Positions 1-8,027 of a stretch of DNA of 64,000 bases are shown here, piece after piece. This stretch comes from Gammaproteobacteria bacterium. Lineage in GTDB: Bacteria > Pseudomonadota > Gammaproteobacteria > Steroidobacterales > GCA-2729495. How positions within the stretch are numbered: the first letter of the stretch is position 1; the number at the start of each line of letters is the position of its first letter. The translations under genes were made by a program, and so were the position numbers. The notes under the pieces are model-generated. The model saw only the letters and a program-made list of their open reading frames with translations. It had not been told where the DNA came from and made no database searches. The stretch spans positions 1 through 64,000 of the forward strand of contig JAJRUG010000112.1 in the NCBI GenBank assembly GCA_024277915.1, given 5' to 3'.

Positions 1-1
1 C

Positions 2-1741
2 AGCGGCGGAGCTATTCTGCCGACCTATGATGCGATTTTTCGCTACAACAACGACAACATGGATGACCAGGGCAACATACCCATGCCACTGATCGTCCCG
101 GCCAACGAGCAGGGTGCAGGATTCATGGCATCCGGTCATGCCCGGGTCAGCGGTAACGTTGGCGTCGTTGTCGTCACTTCCGGACCGGGTGCTACCAATT
201 GTGTCACGCCGGTTCGCGACTGCCAGGCCGATTCGATTCCGATCGTGGTGATCTGTGGACAGGTACCCTGTGCTGCAATCGGTACCGATGGCTTTCAGGA
301 AGCACCGATTCCATCGGTGATGGGGCCAGTCGCCAAGCACGTCTTTCTGGTAACCGACCCGCACAAACTTGAGCTCACAGTGCGCACAGCTTTTGAGATT
401 GCGCGGACGGGACGACCCGGACCTGTGGTGATTGATATCCCCAAAGACGTACAAAACTGGACTGGTGAGTTTCAGGGTACCGGCCTGTTGCCGGTTCCCG
501 GCTACCGGCAACGAATCCGCTCAGTCGTTGAAAACTCCCTGTGTAACAGTGACTGCAAGGAGTTCTTCCAGCTGCTCACAGCAGCTGAGCGACCGCTTAT
601 ATATGCCGGTGGAGGCGTCAACAGCAGAGCCAATGCCAAAGCGATGCGCCGGTTCGCACATCAGTACGGAATCCCGGTCACCACCACTTTGATGGGCATC
701 GGCTCCTATGACACTACCGATCCGCTGGCACTCAACATGCTCGGGATGCATGGTACAGCTTATGCCAACTATGCAGTACAAGACTGTGATTTCCTGATCG
801 CTCTGGGCGCGCGGTTTGATGATCGGGTAGCGGGCGTCCCGGAAAGATTTGCACCCAACGCCAAAAAGATTGCGCAAATCGATATCGACCCCTGTGAAAT
901 CGGCAAAGTGAAAACCGCCGACTGGTATCACATCGGGCTGCTCGACAAGGACCTGAATACCCTTTCCAATTACGGGGAAAAACATCAGATCAAACTTGAT
1001 CTGTCGCAATGGCACAGCGAGATTGCCGAGCTGAAAAAGCTCTACGGTCTGGCATACGACGGCAACAGCACGTTGATTCAGCCCTACTACATCATCGAGG
1101 AAATCAACCGGCATACAAAGGGTGAGGCGATTATCTCGACCGGCGTCGGGCAACACCAGATGTGGGCGGCACAGTATTTTGACTTCAAGCAGCCGCGCCA
1201 GTGGCTGACCTCCGGCAGTATGGGCACCATGGGATTTGGCTTGCCGGCCGCAATCGGCGCTCAGTTTGCCCGACCAGACCGGCTGGTCATCGATATCGAC
1301 GGCGATGCCAGTATTCGAATGAACCTGGGTGAACTGGAAACCGTGACGACCTATGACCTGCCGATTAAAGTGGTGGTGCTGAATAATTTCGGTGATGGCA
1401 TGGTGCGCCAGTGGCAGAAGTTCTACTACAAGGGTCGATTGTCAGCGACCGACAAATCCCTGCATCGCAAGGATTTCATCAAGGCCGCCCAGGCGGATGG
1501 TTTCGAATTCGCTGTGCGGCTGGATAACAAGGCGGATGTAGAGCGGGTCATCAAGGAGTTCATCGAGTTTGACGGGCCGGCATTTCTGGAAGTGATTATT
1601 GATCCCGATGCCTGTGTTTTCCCGATGGTCGGGCCGGGGATGACTTATGATCAGATGATTACCGGGGACTTTATTGCCAGTCGTAGTGATGATCCGCCGG
1701 GCGGTGCTTCAGAGTCACCGGACGGATTATCACTGTCTTGA
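2..1741 (+). CDS. ilvB: Acetolactate synthase large subunit (5' truncated by window edge)
   Basis: Thiamine-diphosphate enzyme that condenses pyruvate with pyruvate or 2-oxobutyrate in branched-chain amino acid synthesis. The reading frame is open from base 2, before the first ATG at 59, and those residues read GGAILPTYDAIFRYN, the usual N-terminal substrate/TPP region of IlvB, so the true start lies upstream and only about 20-40 residues are missing. Visible signatures are the GFQEAPI segment, the central FAD/NAD-like domain with ARFDDRV, the TPP motif GDASIRMNLGEL...LNNFGDGMVRQW, and the family ending VFPMVGPGMTYDQMI. No small regulatory subunit (ilvN/ilvH) follows; the next gene is convergent. 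GDA replaces the commoner GDG at the TPP diphosphate site, a tolerated change. A related TPP enzyme such as a sulfoacetaldehyde- or oxalyl-type paralogue is less likely. Confidence 0.9.
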   Translation, partial: SGGAILPTYDAIFRYNNDNMDDQGNIPMPLIVPANEQGAGFMASGHARVSGNVGVVVVTSGPGATNCVTPVRDCQADSIPIVVICGQVPCAAIGTDGFQEAPIPSVMGPVAKHVFLVTDPHKLELTVRTAFEIARTGRPGPVVIDIPKDVQNWTGEFQGTGLLPVPGYRQRIRSVVENSLCNSDCKEFFQLLTAAERPLIYAGGGVNSRANAKAMRRFAHQYGIPVTTTLMGIGSYDTTDPLALNMLGMHGTAYANYAVQDCDFLIALGARFDDRVAGVPERFAPNAKKIAQIDIDPCEIGKVKTADWYHIGLLDKDLNTLSNYGEKHQIKLDLSQWHSEIAELKKLYGLAYDGNSTLIQPYYIIEEINRHTKGEAIISTGVGQHQMWAAQYFDFKQPRQWLTSGSMGTMGFGLPAAIGAQFARPDRLVIDIDGDASIRMNLGELETVTTYDLPIKVVVLNNFGDGMVRQWQKFYYKGRLSATDKSLHRKDFIKAAQADGFEFAVRLDNKADVERVIKEFIEFDGPAFLEVIIDPDACVFPMVGPGMTYDQMITGDFIASRSDDPPGGASESPDGLSLS

Positions 1742-1874
1742 TGGGCTGAGGGGGCTTGGGGACGCCGTCCATGGCGGCCACAGTCTCAGAACAAGAAGCC
1801 TATCGGCCACGCCGCCCGGAACACTCCTGCAATATTTGGGCTAGAGCCTGGTCAGGAAAACCCGGTTCGACCTA

Positions 1875-3329
1875 TTATATTTCTGCCTGACTTTCGTCGA
1901 GACTATCGAGGCCTTTCGCGGGGTCCTTTCGAAATAGCAGCGCTTTTTGTCTCAGGAAGCGGGTGATGCCTGATCGTCCCATGCGGGATTCGCCCAGACC
2001 GGAGAGTTTGAATGCATTCTTGCCGGCATCGAATACTTCTGTGGTCAGTCCACCATCATTGATGCTGATGGCTCCGACGTCGATTCGGCGGGCGACGAAT
2101 TCCGCTTCTTCGAGATCTTCTCCTATTACTGAAGCCGATAGTCCGAAATCAGAGTCGTTAGCAAGTGCGATGGCCTCATCAAGCGTCTCATAGGGCATTA
2201 CAGGTATTACCGGACCAAAGGTTTCTTCGGTCATCAGTTTCATATCGTGGGTTACATTGGTCACGACGGTCGGCCGAAGCCATAGCCCGCCGTGATTCTC
2301 GATCGTGCCACCACACAGTATCGTCGCACCTTTGGCAACCGCGTCACTGAGATGGTCGGCAATGATCTCGGCCTGCTTGTCGAATATCAACGGGCCGAGC
2401 TGTCCCTTGTTAATGTCGGGATAGTTAAGCTGCGCGTTCTCCGCCCGGGCAACCAGCTCGTTGATAAATTGATCAAAGAGTGGCGCGTGAACATAGACCC
2501 GCTCCAAAGACTGGCAGGCCTGGCCGGTTGCCTGCACGGAAGCACGCAGCACGATCGTGGCCGCATGGCCCGGATCTGCAGAAGGCAGCACGACAGCCGG
2601 ATCCTTGCCTCCCAGTTCAAGGTAGGCAGGAATAAAATTCGCGGCACAGGCTTTGGCGACTCGTTGACCGGTTGCGACGCTGCCGGTGAAGCAAATCGTG
2701 TCAACATGATTGATCATTGCCTGCCCTGTTTCGCCGTCACCTGTCACCAGCTTCATGACATCACGGAGTTCCGGTATGGCATTGATTGAAGCTGCCAGGG
2801 GCTCAACAAATCTTGGTGTCACCTCACTGGGCTTGATCACTACAGCACAACCGGCAGCCAGTGCAGCAATTGAATCAATCGTCGAGAGCAGCAGCGGAAA
2901 ATTCCACGGGCTGATCACTCCGACAACCTGGTTCGGAATATAGTGGGATTTGATGCCGATACCGGGTGTTGCGGAAGGGCGTTCAACAGATTCCTCGAAT
3001 ACCTGCTCACCGAGATAGCACCAGCCTTCGACCAGCGCCTGCAGGGCGTTGATCTCGGTTGTTGCCAGCAATCGGCGCCCGGTGTCAGCCGCCAGGGCTT
3101 CTAGTAGCAGAGTCTTGTCTGCATACAAGTGTTCGATCCAGCTCCGCAGCACCTTCCTGCGGTGAGCGATGCCCGCAGCAGCCCATTCAGGTTGATGATT
3201 CCTGAGAGTGCTGACAATTCCGGCCATTTCGGCATCGTTACACACATCAATTGTGTGATCGGCAATACCGGTACGGGGATTGCGCACCGGCAATTGCCGC
3301 TGGGCATCGGAATTTTGTGTTGAACTCAT
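1875..3329 (-). CDS. NAD(P)-dependent aldehyde dehydrogenase
   Basis: A 484-residue aldehyde dehydrogenase, the normal length for the superfamily. It should oxidise an aldehyde to an acid in the cytoplasm. Visible motifs: the cofactor-site PWNFPLL and VVIKPSEVTP, the FTGSVATGQRV glycine motif, the general-base glutamate in LELGGKDPAVV, the nucleophile cysteine in ATGQACQSLERV, and EETFGPVIPVMPY near the C-terminus. The substrate cannot be told from sequence. It is divergent from the TonB receptor gene, with about 300 bp between them, and may take part in the same catabolic cluster (receptor, MaoC, enoyl-CoA hydratase, acyl-CoA ligase), but that is inference from position. Confidence 0.9.
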   Translation of the reverse strand: MSSTQNSDAQRQLPVRNPRTGIADHTIDVCNDAEMAGIVSTLRNHQPEWAAAGIAHRRKVLRSWIEHLYADKTLLLEALAADTGRRLLATTEINALQALVEGWCYLGEQVFEESVERPSATPGIGIKSHYIPNQVVGVISPWNFPLLLSTIDSIAALAAGCAVVIKPSEVTPRFVEPLAASINAIPELRDVMKLVTGDGETGQAMINHVDTICFTGSVATGQRVAKACAANFIPAYLELGGKDPAVVLPSADPGHAATIVLRASVQATGQACQSLERVYVHAPLFDQFINELVARAENAQLNYPDINKGQLGPLIFDKQAEIIADHLSDAVAKGATILCGGTIENHGGLWLRPTVVTNVTHDMKLMTEETFGPVIPVMPYETLDEAIALANDSDFGLSASVIGEDLEEAEFVARRIDVGAISINDGGLTTEVFDAGKNAFKLSGLGESRMGRSGITRFLRQKALLFRKDPAKGLDSLDESQAEI

Positions 3330-3637
3330 TGGCAGCTATCAATCATGGCGGGCAACTGGAAAGAACCGGATCGGGGACATGGTGTACAAGCTTAGCAAGG
3401 CAGTCTGCAAACTCAACCAGTTTGATGAAATATCCCTGTCTTCGTAGCAGCGATCCTGCCTGTCTTCGTACCAGCAATCCTGATAGAGGCGGTGGAATGC
3501 CTGTGCTGTGTTATCCTTCGCGTACCTGATGACAGAGACTATTCAGTGACCGGTGATCCTCCTGGAATCATCACTTGTTCACTCCTCGCGAGTCCTCTGC
3601 TCAGGTGCCGAACACAAATTGATCAGGAGTCATATCA
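3330..3637. other. Divergent intergenic region with control signals
   Basis: This gap of about 300 bp separates the aldehyde dehydrogenase (minus strand) from the TonB receptor (plus strand). It contains a 24-bp tandem repeat (listed separately) and a CAGGAG ribosome binding site just before the receptor ATG at 3638. I see no credible gene or RNA in it. It should hold the promoters of both genes. Confidence 0.5.
3435..3482. repeat. Two tandem copies of a 24-bp repeat
   Basis: Bases 3435-3458 and 3459-3482 are head-to-tail copies differing at two positions, each beginning CCTGTCTTCGTA. They lie between divergent promoters, so a double operator for a catabolic regulator is possible; a simple local duplication is equally possible. 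Confidence 0.7.
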
Positions 3638-6079
3638 ATGCTTGAGCCTCGCCAACAATCTTCAGTAGTTCACAGAATTATCCGGCAAATCACAATCGCC
3701 GGGTTTGCAACCGTTATCAGCGTGGCGACGGGGGCCAGTGTTCTGGTAGCGGAAAACGTGATCGAAGAGGTCATTATTACCGCTCAGAAACGCGAGCAGT
3801 CACTGCAGGAAGTGCCCATCGCAGTTGCTGCATACAGTGCAGAAACATTGAAAAATGCAGGCGTTGAAGATATTCGTGACCTGACCATGCTGTCACCCAG
3901 CCTGATACTTTCAAGCTCGGCATCGGAGACAGCCGGAACTGTGGCCAGAATCCGGGGCGTGGGCACCACTGGAGACAATGCGGGTCTTGAATCTGCGGTC
4001 GCTGTGTTCATCGACGGTGTCTATCGCAATCGAAACAATGTGGCTTTGACTGATCTGGGCAATGTTGAACGTATCGAAGTTCTTAGAGGGCCACAGGGTA
4101 CCTTGTTCGGAAAAAATGCTTCCGCGGGCCTGATCCATATCATTACCAAGAGCCCGAATACTGAAGAGTTCGAAGGCTATTTTGAAGGTAGTGCCGGCAG
4201 TTATGATTTCTACCGGTTGAGTGGTGGTGTCAGCGGGCCGGTTTTTGGTGACAAGCTGGCGGCCAGCTTCGATATGAGTGTGACGGAGAGAGACGGTTAC
4301 ATCGAAGATCTGCTGACAGGAGATGACTACAACACCCGTGATCGTGTCTCGTACCGAGGGCAGATTTTCAGCCAGCTCACCGATAATCTCGATGTCCGCA
4401 TTATCGCGGATTACTCTGACCGGGATGAAACCTGCTGTGCTGCGGTGACGATTCTTGATGGGCCTACACGGGCATTGATCGCGGCAGTCGGCGGTACGAT
4501 CATCTCCCCCGCCGACCCTTTTGAGCGTAAAACCACCGCCAACAGAGAGCGGGGCTTTGATCAGCAAGTTGAAGAGTGGGGTGTGTCCGCCGAATTCAAC
4601 TGGGATCTGGGGTTCGCTGATTTGACCTCGATCACCGCTTATCGGGACTGGGACGCCGCTCGCTCACAGGATATCGACTATACCAATGCCGACATCTTCT
4701 ACCGCGGCCCCGGCACCAACTCCAACCGCTTCGAAACCCTCACCCAGGAACTGCGCCTGGCAGGAGATGCCGGCCCCATAGAATGGCTGGTAGGGCTCTA
4801 TTTTGTGGATGAAACCCTGACACTCAAAGATGCAATCAGAACGGGCGAAGACTATGAGGCCTATATCGATTTGCTACTCGGAGGAGCTACAGGTTTGCCG
4901 AATACACTGTCCTTTTTCAGCGGTATTCCTGCCGGTTTCGTCTTTCTCGACGGGATGGGTGCGCAGCAAGACCTTTTCGAGCAACAATCCGACAACATCG
5001 CGGCGTTTACCCACAATAGCTGGCATATGACCGATCAGCTGACTATTAGCCTGGGACTTCGCTACACCAAAGAAGACAAGGATTTGCAGGCCAGTCTGCT
5101 TGCTGATAATCCCGGGTGTAACAGCATGGCAGCTCAACTGGGTGGGCTTATTCCACCCCCATCAGGCATTTTGCCTCCAGCAGGTGTCGCCGGGCTGACC
5201 TGTGTTGCATTCTTCAATACCCTGGTAGACGGTGACTACTCCGGCTCCCGGTCAGATGAGGAATGGACAGGATCAGTCAATATTGCTTACGATTTCGCTG
5301 AAGAATGGATGGCCTATGTTTCCTATGGGCGTGGCTTCAAGGCCGGCGGGTTCAATCTTGACCGTGCCGGGTTTGGCAATCCACTGCTTGGCTTGACGCC
5401 CTCAGCTACCGATCTCAAATTCGGTGCCGAGACCGTCGATGCATATGAAATAGGCGCCAAGGGAACACTGTTTGAAAATCGCCTGTCGGTAAACCTTGCC
5501 GTTTTTCGCGAAGAGTTTGATGATTTCCAGCTCAACACTTTTACCGGTATCTCGTTTATTGTCGAGAACCTTTCGGAAGTGACCTCCAAGGGAGTGGAGC
5601 TGGAGCTGGTCGGACATGCTACTGACAATCTGACCCTGACGGGAGGCATCACGTACACCGATGCCCGCTATGCCGACACTGTCAGCAATCCGGCGCTGGC
5701 AGGAAACAGGCTCACCAACTCTCCACTGTGGAGCGCATCTGGTGGTGCGCATTATGAGCGGCCTGTCATGGGGTCTGTTATCGGGTTCGCTGACCTGAAC
5801 TTCAGGTTAACCAGTGATATGAATACCGGTTCAGACCTCGATATAGAAAAAGTTCAGCCATCATTTGCCGTTTTCAATGCGAAACTCGGATTAGGTTCCG
5901 AGGATGGCACCTGGAAGCTGGAATTCTGGGCACGTAACCTGTTCGACAAAAACTACATCCAGATCGCATTTGATGCGCCGTTTCAGGGATCAGGCACCGG
6001 ACCAGGTTCAACCCAGTCATTCAATGCTTTTCTGGGTGACCCGCGAACAATTGGCAGCAGTGTAAGTTTCAATTTTTAA
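3638..6079 (+). CDS. TonB-dependent outer membrane receptor
   Basis: An 813-residue outer-membrane receptor that would import a bulky substrate using TonB energy. Residues 1-38 form a signal peptide with a basic start and a hydrophobic run. The mature N-terminus has the TonB-box-like IEEVIITAQKREQSLQEVP, then the plug domain with RIRGVGTTGDN and VERIEVLRGPQGTLFGKNASAG, and a beta-barrel that ends in NF (SSVSFNF), the outer-membrane C-terminal signature. The QKREQSLQEVPIAV plug type is common in marine and sphingomonad-like receptors for complex organic compounds rather than classical siderophore receptors. MaoC and enoyl-CoA hydratase genes follow at once on the same strand, suggesting import coupled to acyl-CoA breakdown. 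The ligand is unknown. Confidence 0.93.
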   Translation: MLEPRQQSSVVHRIIRQITIAGFATVISVATGASVLVAENVIEEVIITAQKREQSLQEVPIAVAAYSAETLKNAGVEDIRDLTMLSPSLILSSSASETAGTVARIRGVGTTGDNAGLESAVAVFIDGVYRNRNNVALTDLGNVERIEVLRGPQGTLFGKNASAGLIHIITKSPNTEEFEGYFEGSAGSYDFYRLSGGVSGPVFGDKLAASFDMSVTERDGYIEDLLTGDDYNTRDRVSYRGQIFSQLTDNLDVRIIADYSDRDETCCAAVTILDGPTRALIAAVGGTIISPADPFERKTTANRERGFDQQVEEWGVSAEFNWDLGFADLTSITAYRDWDAARSQDIDYTNADIFYRGPGTNSNRFETLTQELRLAGDAGPIEWLVGLYFVDETLTLKDAIRTGEDYEAYIDLLLGGATGLPNTLSFFSGIPAGFVFLDGMGAQQDLFEQQSDNIAAFTHNSWHMTDQLTISLGLRYTKEDKDLQASLLADNPGCNSMAAQLGGLIPPPSGILPPAGVAGLTCVAFFNTLVDGDYSGSRSDEEWTGSVNIAYDFAEEWMAYVSYGRGFKAGGFNLDRAGFGNPLLGLTPSATDLKFGAETVDAYEIGAKGTLFENRLSVNLAVFREEFDDFQLNTFTGISFIVENLSEVTSKGVELELVGHATDNLTLTGGITYTDARYADTVSNPALAGNRLTNSPLWSASGGAHYERPVMGSVIGFADLNFRLTSDMNTGSDLDIEKVQPSFAVFNAKLGLGSEDGTWKLEFWARNLFDKNYIQIAFDAPFQGSGTGPGSTQSFNAFLGDPRTIGSSVSFNF

Positions 6080-6102
6080 ACGATAACGATACAGGAAAAC
6101 AA

Positions 6103-6570
6103 ATGGGGCTCAACGAAGCACTGGCAGATCTGACTGGCAAAATCGACACTGAAGTACATCTCAGTGACTGGCTCACTATAGACCAGGAAATGATCAATGA
6201 GTTCGGCAAGGCAACGGGTGACACACAGTGGATTCATGTTGACCCAGATCGCGCTGCAAAGGAATCACCTTTCAGGAAGACCATTGCCCATGGTTATCTG
6301 ACGCTGTCACTCTACCCGCGCCTGAGAGGTCTGGTTAACGAATCAACCCCGATGTTTCCGGGTGTTACCAGTGTCATTAACTACGGCTCGGACAGGTTGC
6401 GATTTACCAATGCAGTCACCGTCGATAGCCGGATACGAGCCCGCTGCCGATTGTTGTCTGTTGAGGAAAAAAAGGGCAGCCTGCAGATCAAGGAACAGTA
6501 CACGGTAGAAATTGAAGGGCAAGAACGTCCCGCCTGTGTTGCCGAATGCATCATGCGGCTGTATTTCTGA
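6103..6570 (+). CDS. MaoC-like (R)-specific enoyl-CoA hydratase
   Basis: A 155-residue single hotdog-fold protein of the MaoC/NodN type, which hydrates trans-2-enoyl-CoA to (R)-3-hydroxyacyl-CoA. The hydratase signature FGKATGDTQWIHVDPDRA with the catalytic Asp and His is present, followed by IAHGYLTLSLYPRL, the usual substrate-tunnel segment. It starts 23 bp after the TonB receptor stop and is 15 bp before the next gene, so the three genes form an operon. Length is normal for the family. Pairing with an acyl-CoA ligase and a crotonase argues for a beta-oxidation-like route; no PHA synthase is seen. Confidence 0.88.
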   Translation: MGLNEALADLTGKIDTEVHLSDWLTIDQEMINEFGKATGDTQWIHVDPDRAAKESPFRKTIAHGYLTLSLYPRLRGLVNESTPMFPGVTSVINYGSDRLRFTNAVTVDSRIRARCRLLSVEEKKGSLQIKEQYTVEIEGQERPACVAECIMRLYF

Positions 6571-6585
6571 ACAGAATATTATCTG

Positions 6586-7347
6586 GTGGCCAGGTTACTG
6601 CTGACAGAACTGAGAAGCGAGGTTCTGTACCTGACGCTCAATCGTCCGGAGCAACGGAATGCATTGAGTCTTGAGCTGCTGAGGCTTCTGGGCCGGGTGC
6701 TTGAGGATCATCGTGACACACAGGCGCTCAAGTGCGTGGTTATTTCTGCCGCCGGGGATCGGTGTTTTGCGGCAGGCGGTGATCTGAAGGAGCTCTCTGA
6801 CGTACGCTCAAAGGATGAAGCGAAACAGATGTCTCAACATGGCCGGCAAGCGCTCGACCAGATTCGGAACTTCCCTCTGCCGGTGATCGCGGCATTGAAT
6901 GGCCCGGCACTGGGCGGCGGTGCGGAATTGGCCATGGCATGTGACGCACGAATTGCCGACCGGCATGCCGAGCTTGGATTTCTTCAGGGGCAACTCGGAG
7001 TCACGACGGCCTGGGGCGGCGGTATTGATCTGATTGCAGCACTCGGCCCGGACAGGGCACAGAAACTGCTGATCGAGGGCCAGCGCTTGTCAGCAGCGCA
7101 AGCCGGTAATCTCGGACTCATTGATCGCGTTTGCCGCTCTGATGAATCACTCACCGAATGCGTTGAGGATTTTATTCAGCCCTACCTGCAACGCAGCCAT
7201 GGGGTACTGCGAGGGTTCAAGGCACTGAGTACGGCAGCCCGGGCAACGCTCCACAGCGCTCTGTCCGGTGTAGAAGAAGCCCGTCTGATTGAAACATGGA
7301 CACATGATGACCACTGGGCGGCTGTGGAATTCGCGCTTCGTAAATGA
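6586..7347 (+). CDS. Enoyl-CoA hydratase/isomerase (crotonase family)
   Basis: A 253-residue crotonase-fold enzyme acting on enoyl-CoA thioesters. The start is a GTG at 6586, 15 bp after the MaoC stop. The CoA-binding and oxyanion-hole segments are visible: LNRPEQRNALSLEL, FAAGGDLKEL and ALNGPALGGGAELAMACD. At the second catalytic position the segment reads LGFLQGQLGVTTAWGGG, where many hydratases carry Glu; the Gln in FLQGQLG suggests it may be an isomerase, hydrolase or other crotonase member rather than a classical hydratase. The gene ends six bases before the original convergent end of the acyl-CoA ligase gene, now the fragment at 7354-7484. Confidence 0.87.
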   Translation: MARLLLTELRSEVLYLTLNRPEQRNALSLELLRLLGRVLEDHRDTQALKCVVISAAGDRCFAAGGDLKELSDVRSKDEAKQMSQHGRQALDQIRNFPLPVIAALNGPALGGGAELAMACDARIADRHAELGFLQGQLGVTTAWGGGIDLIAALGPDRAQKLLIEGQRLSAAQAGNLGLIDRVCRSDESLTECVEDFIQPYLQRSHGVLRGFKALSTAARATLHSALSGVEEARLIETWTHDDHWAAVEFALRK

Positions 7348-7353
7348 CCCTGT

Positions 7354-7484
7354 TTAATGCTCCCTGAGCGCACGCCGCAGGATTTTCCCGACATTGGACT
7401 TGGGCAGTTCCTGCCGAAACTCAACGTGTTTTGGTACTTTGTAGGCAGCGAGTCTTTCTCTGCAGAAATCCTGTATATCAGTTT
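7354..7484 (-). pseudogene. Detached 3' end of the long-chain acyl-CoA ligase gene
   Basis: On the minus strand this stretch encodes the last ~43 residues of the acyl-CoA ligase found intact at 13972-15648 ([10 protein letters not shown]...[11 protein letters not shown]) followed by TAA at 7354-7356. Bases 7360-7484 match 13990-14114 at 123 of 125 positions. The open frame is lost at 7485, where AT-rich sequence begins. It sits six bases from the convergent enoyl-CoA hydratase stop, which suggests this is the original terminus of the ligase gene, separated by the 6.5-kb insertion, and that the copy now joined to the gene came with the insertion. Confidence 0.88.
7360..7484. repeat. Left copy of 125-bp direct repeat flanking the islet
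   Basis: Direct repeat partner of 13990-14114, same orientation, offset 6630 bp. The only differences are T versus C at 7432 and 7435. Both fall in third codon positions of the ligase reading frame and are synonymous. It probably marks an attachment or recombination site at the 3' end of the ligase gene. Confidence 0.92.
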
Positions 7485-7559
7485 ATTATTAATATAAAAA
7501 AGGCTCTGAGATCAGCAATGTAACTTTTCCGGCAATTTCTTCGCTAGTCACCTGGCAAC

Positions 7560-7930
7560 CTGAAAATCCCGGTCATTGCCGTTATCCCACTCGGTATGGT
7601 TGCCGGTTACAACACCGGCGGCGGCGCTGTACTGCCGGTATTAGTCACCGTGGTGGGGGTCCTGGTGATCTGCTCAAACCCGCCCCCCAAGTACAGCGTG
7701 GTCACCGCATGGTTGCCACCTGCTTGGGCCCGCCCGGCCGGTGACCATGCTGCCGTTAGCATAGAAGCTGTACGAGCGATTGCTGCCGCCTGCCGTCACC
7801 GAGGTCACCACATGGGGTCCGGCATTGGCCCCGTAGCCGTAACTGAGGAATGGCCGGCTTTACTGCTGCGCTTGTTGGCGATCCGGCCGGTTGCGCTGTA
7901 ATCGTTGCTGTAGGTCAGCCAATTAATGGA
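7560..7930 (-). pseudogene. Decayed Rhs/YD-repeat protein fragment (left)
   Basis: Read on the minus strand in shifting frames, this region encodes typical Rhs/YD-repeat text: LTYSNDYSATGRIANKR, then YGYGANAGPHVVTSVTAGG and SYSFYANGSMVTG, then after a frame change TTLYLGGGFEQITRTP. At least two frameshifts and stop codons break it, so it is a relic. Rhs proteins are large secreted or surface repeat proteins that often carry toxins. It shares a stretch around the NGSMVTG codons with the right-hand relic at 13820-13965. Plus-strand open frames here are shadows. Confidence 0.75.
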
Positions 7931-7994
7931 CTTGCGAAGAAAAATATTTGAATCATATCTTTGAGTGAGTGTAGCGATTACTGCTCCGGTCTCC

Positions 7995-8000
7995 TATAAT
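7995..8000 (+). promoter_or_regulatory. Possible -10 element of the methyltransferase gene
   Basis: A perfect TATAAT lies 28 bp upstream of the ATG at 8028. No convincing -35 hexamer sits 16-18 bp upstream, so this is only a candidate promoter. A GGAG ribosome binding site at 8017-8020 precedes the ATG by seven bases. Confidence 0.35.
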
Positions 8001-8027
8001 ACTCCACGTATCCCTCTGGAGCATTTC

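Noticed and set aside
521-1156. 211-codon minus-strand frame inside the acetolactate synthase gene
   Set aside because: Antisense to a well-conserved gene; product has no known features.
3911-4567. 218-codon minus-strand frame inside the TonB receptor gene
   Set aside because: The sense strand encodes the conserved plug and barrel of the receptor; the antisense frame is a codon-bias shadow.
7596-7901. Open plus-strand frame of 101 codons
   Set aside because: It runs antisense to the Rhs relic, whose minus-strand text is recognisable; the plus-strand product is low-complexity and has no ribosome binding site.
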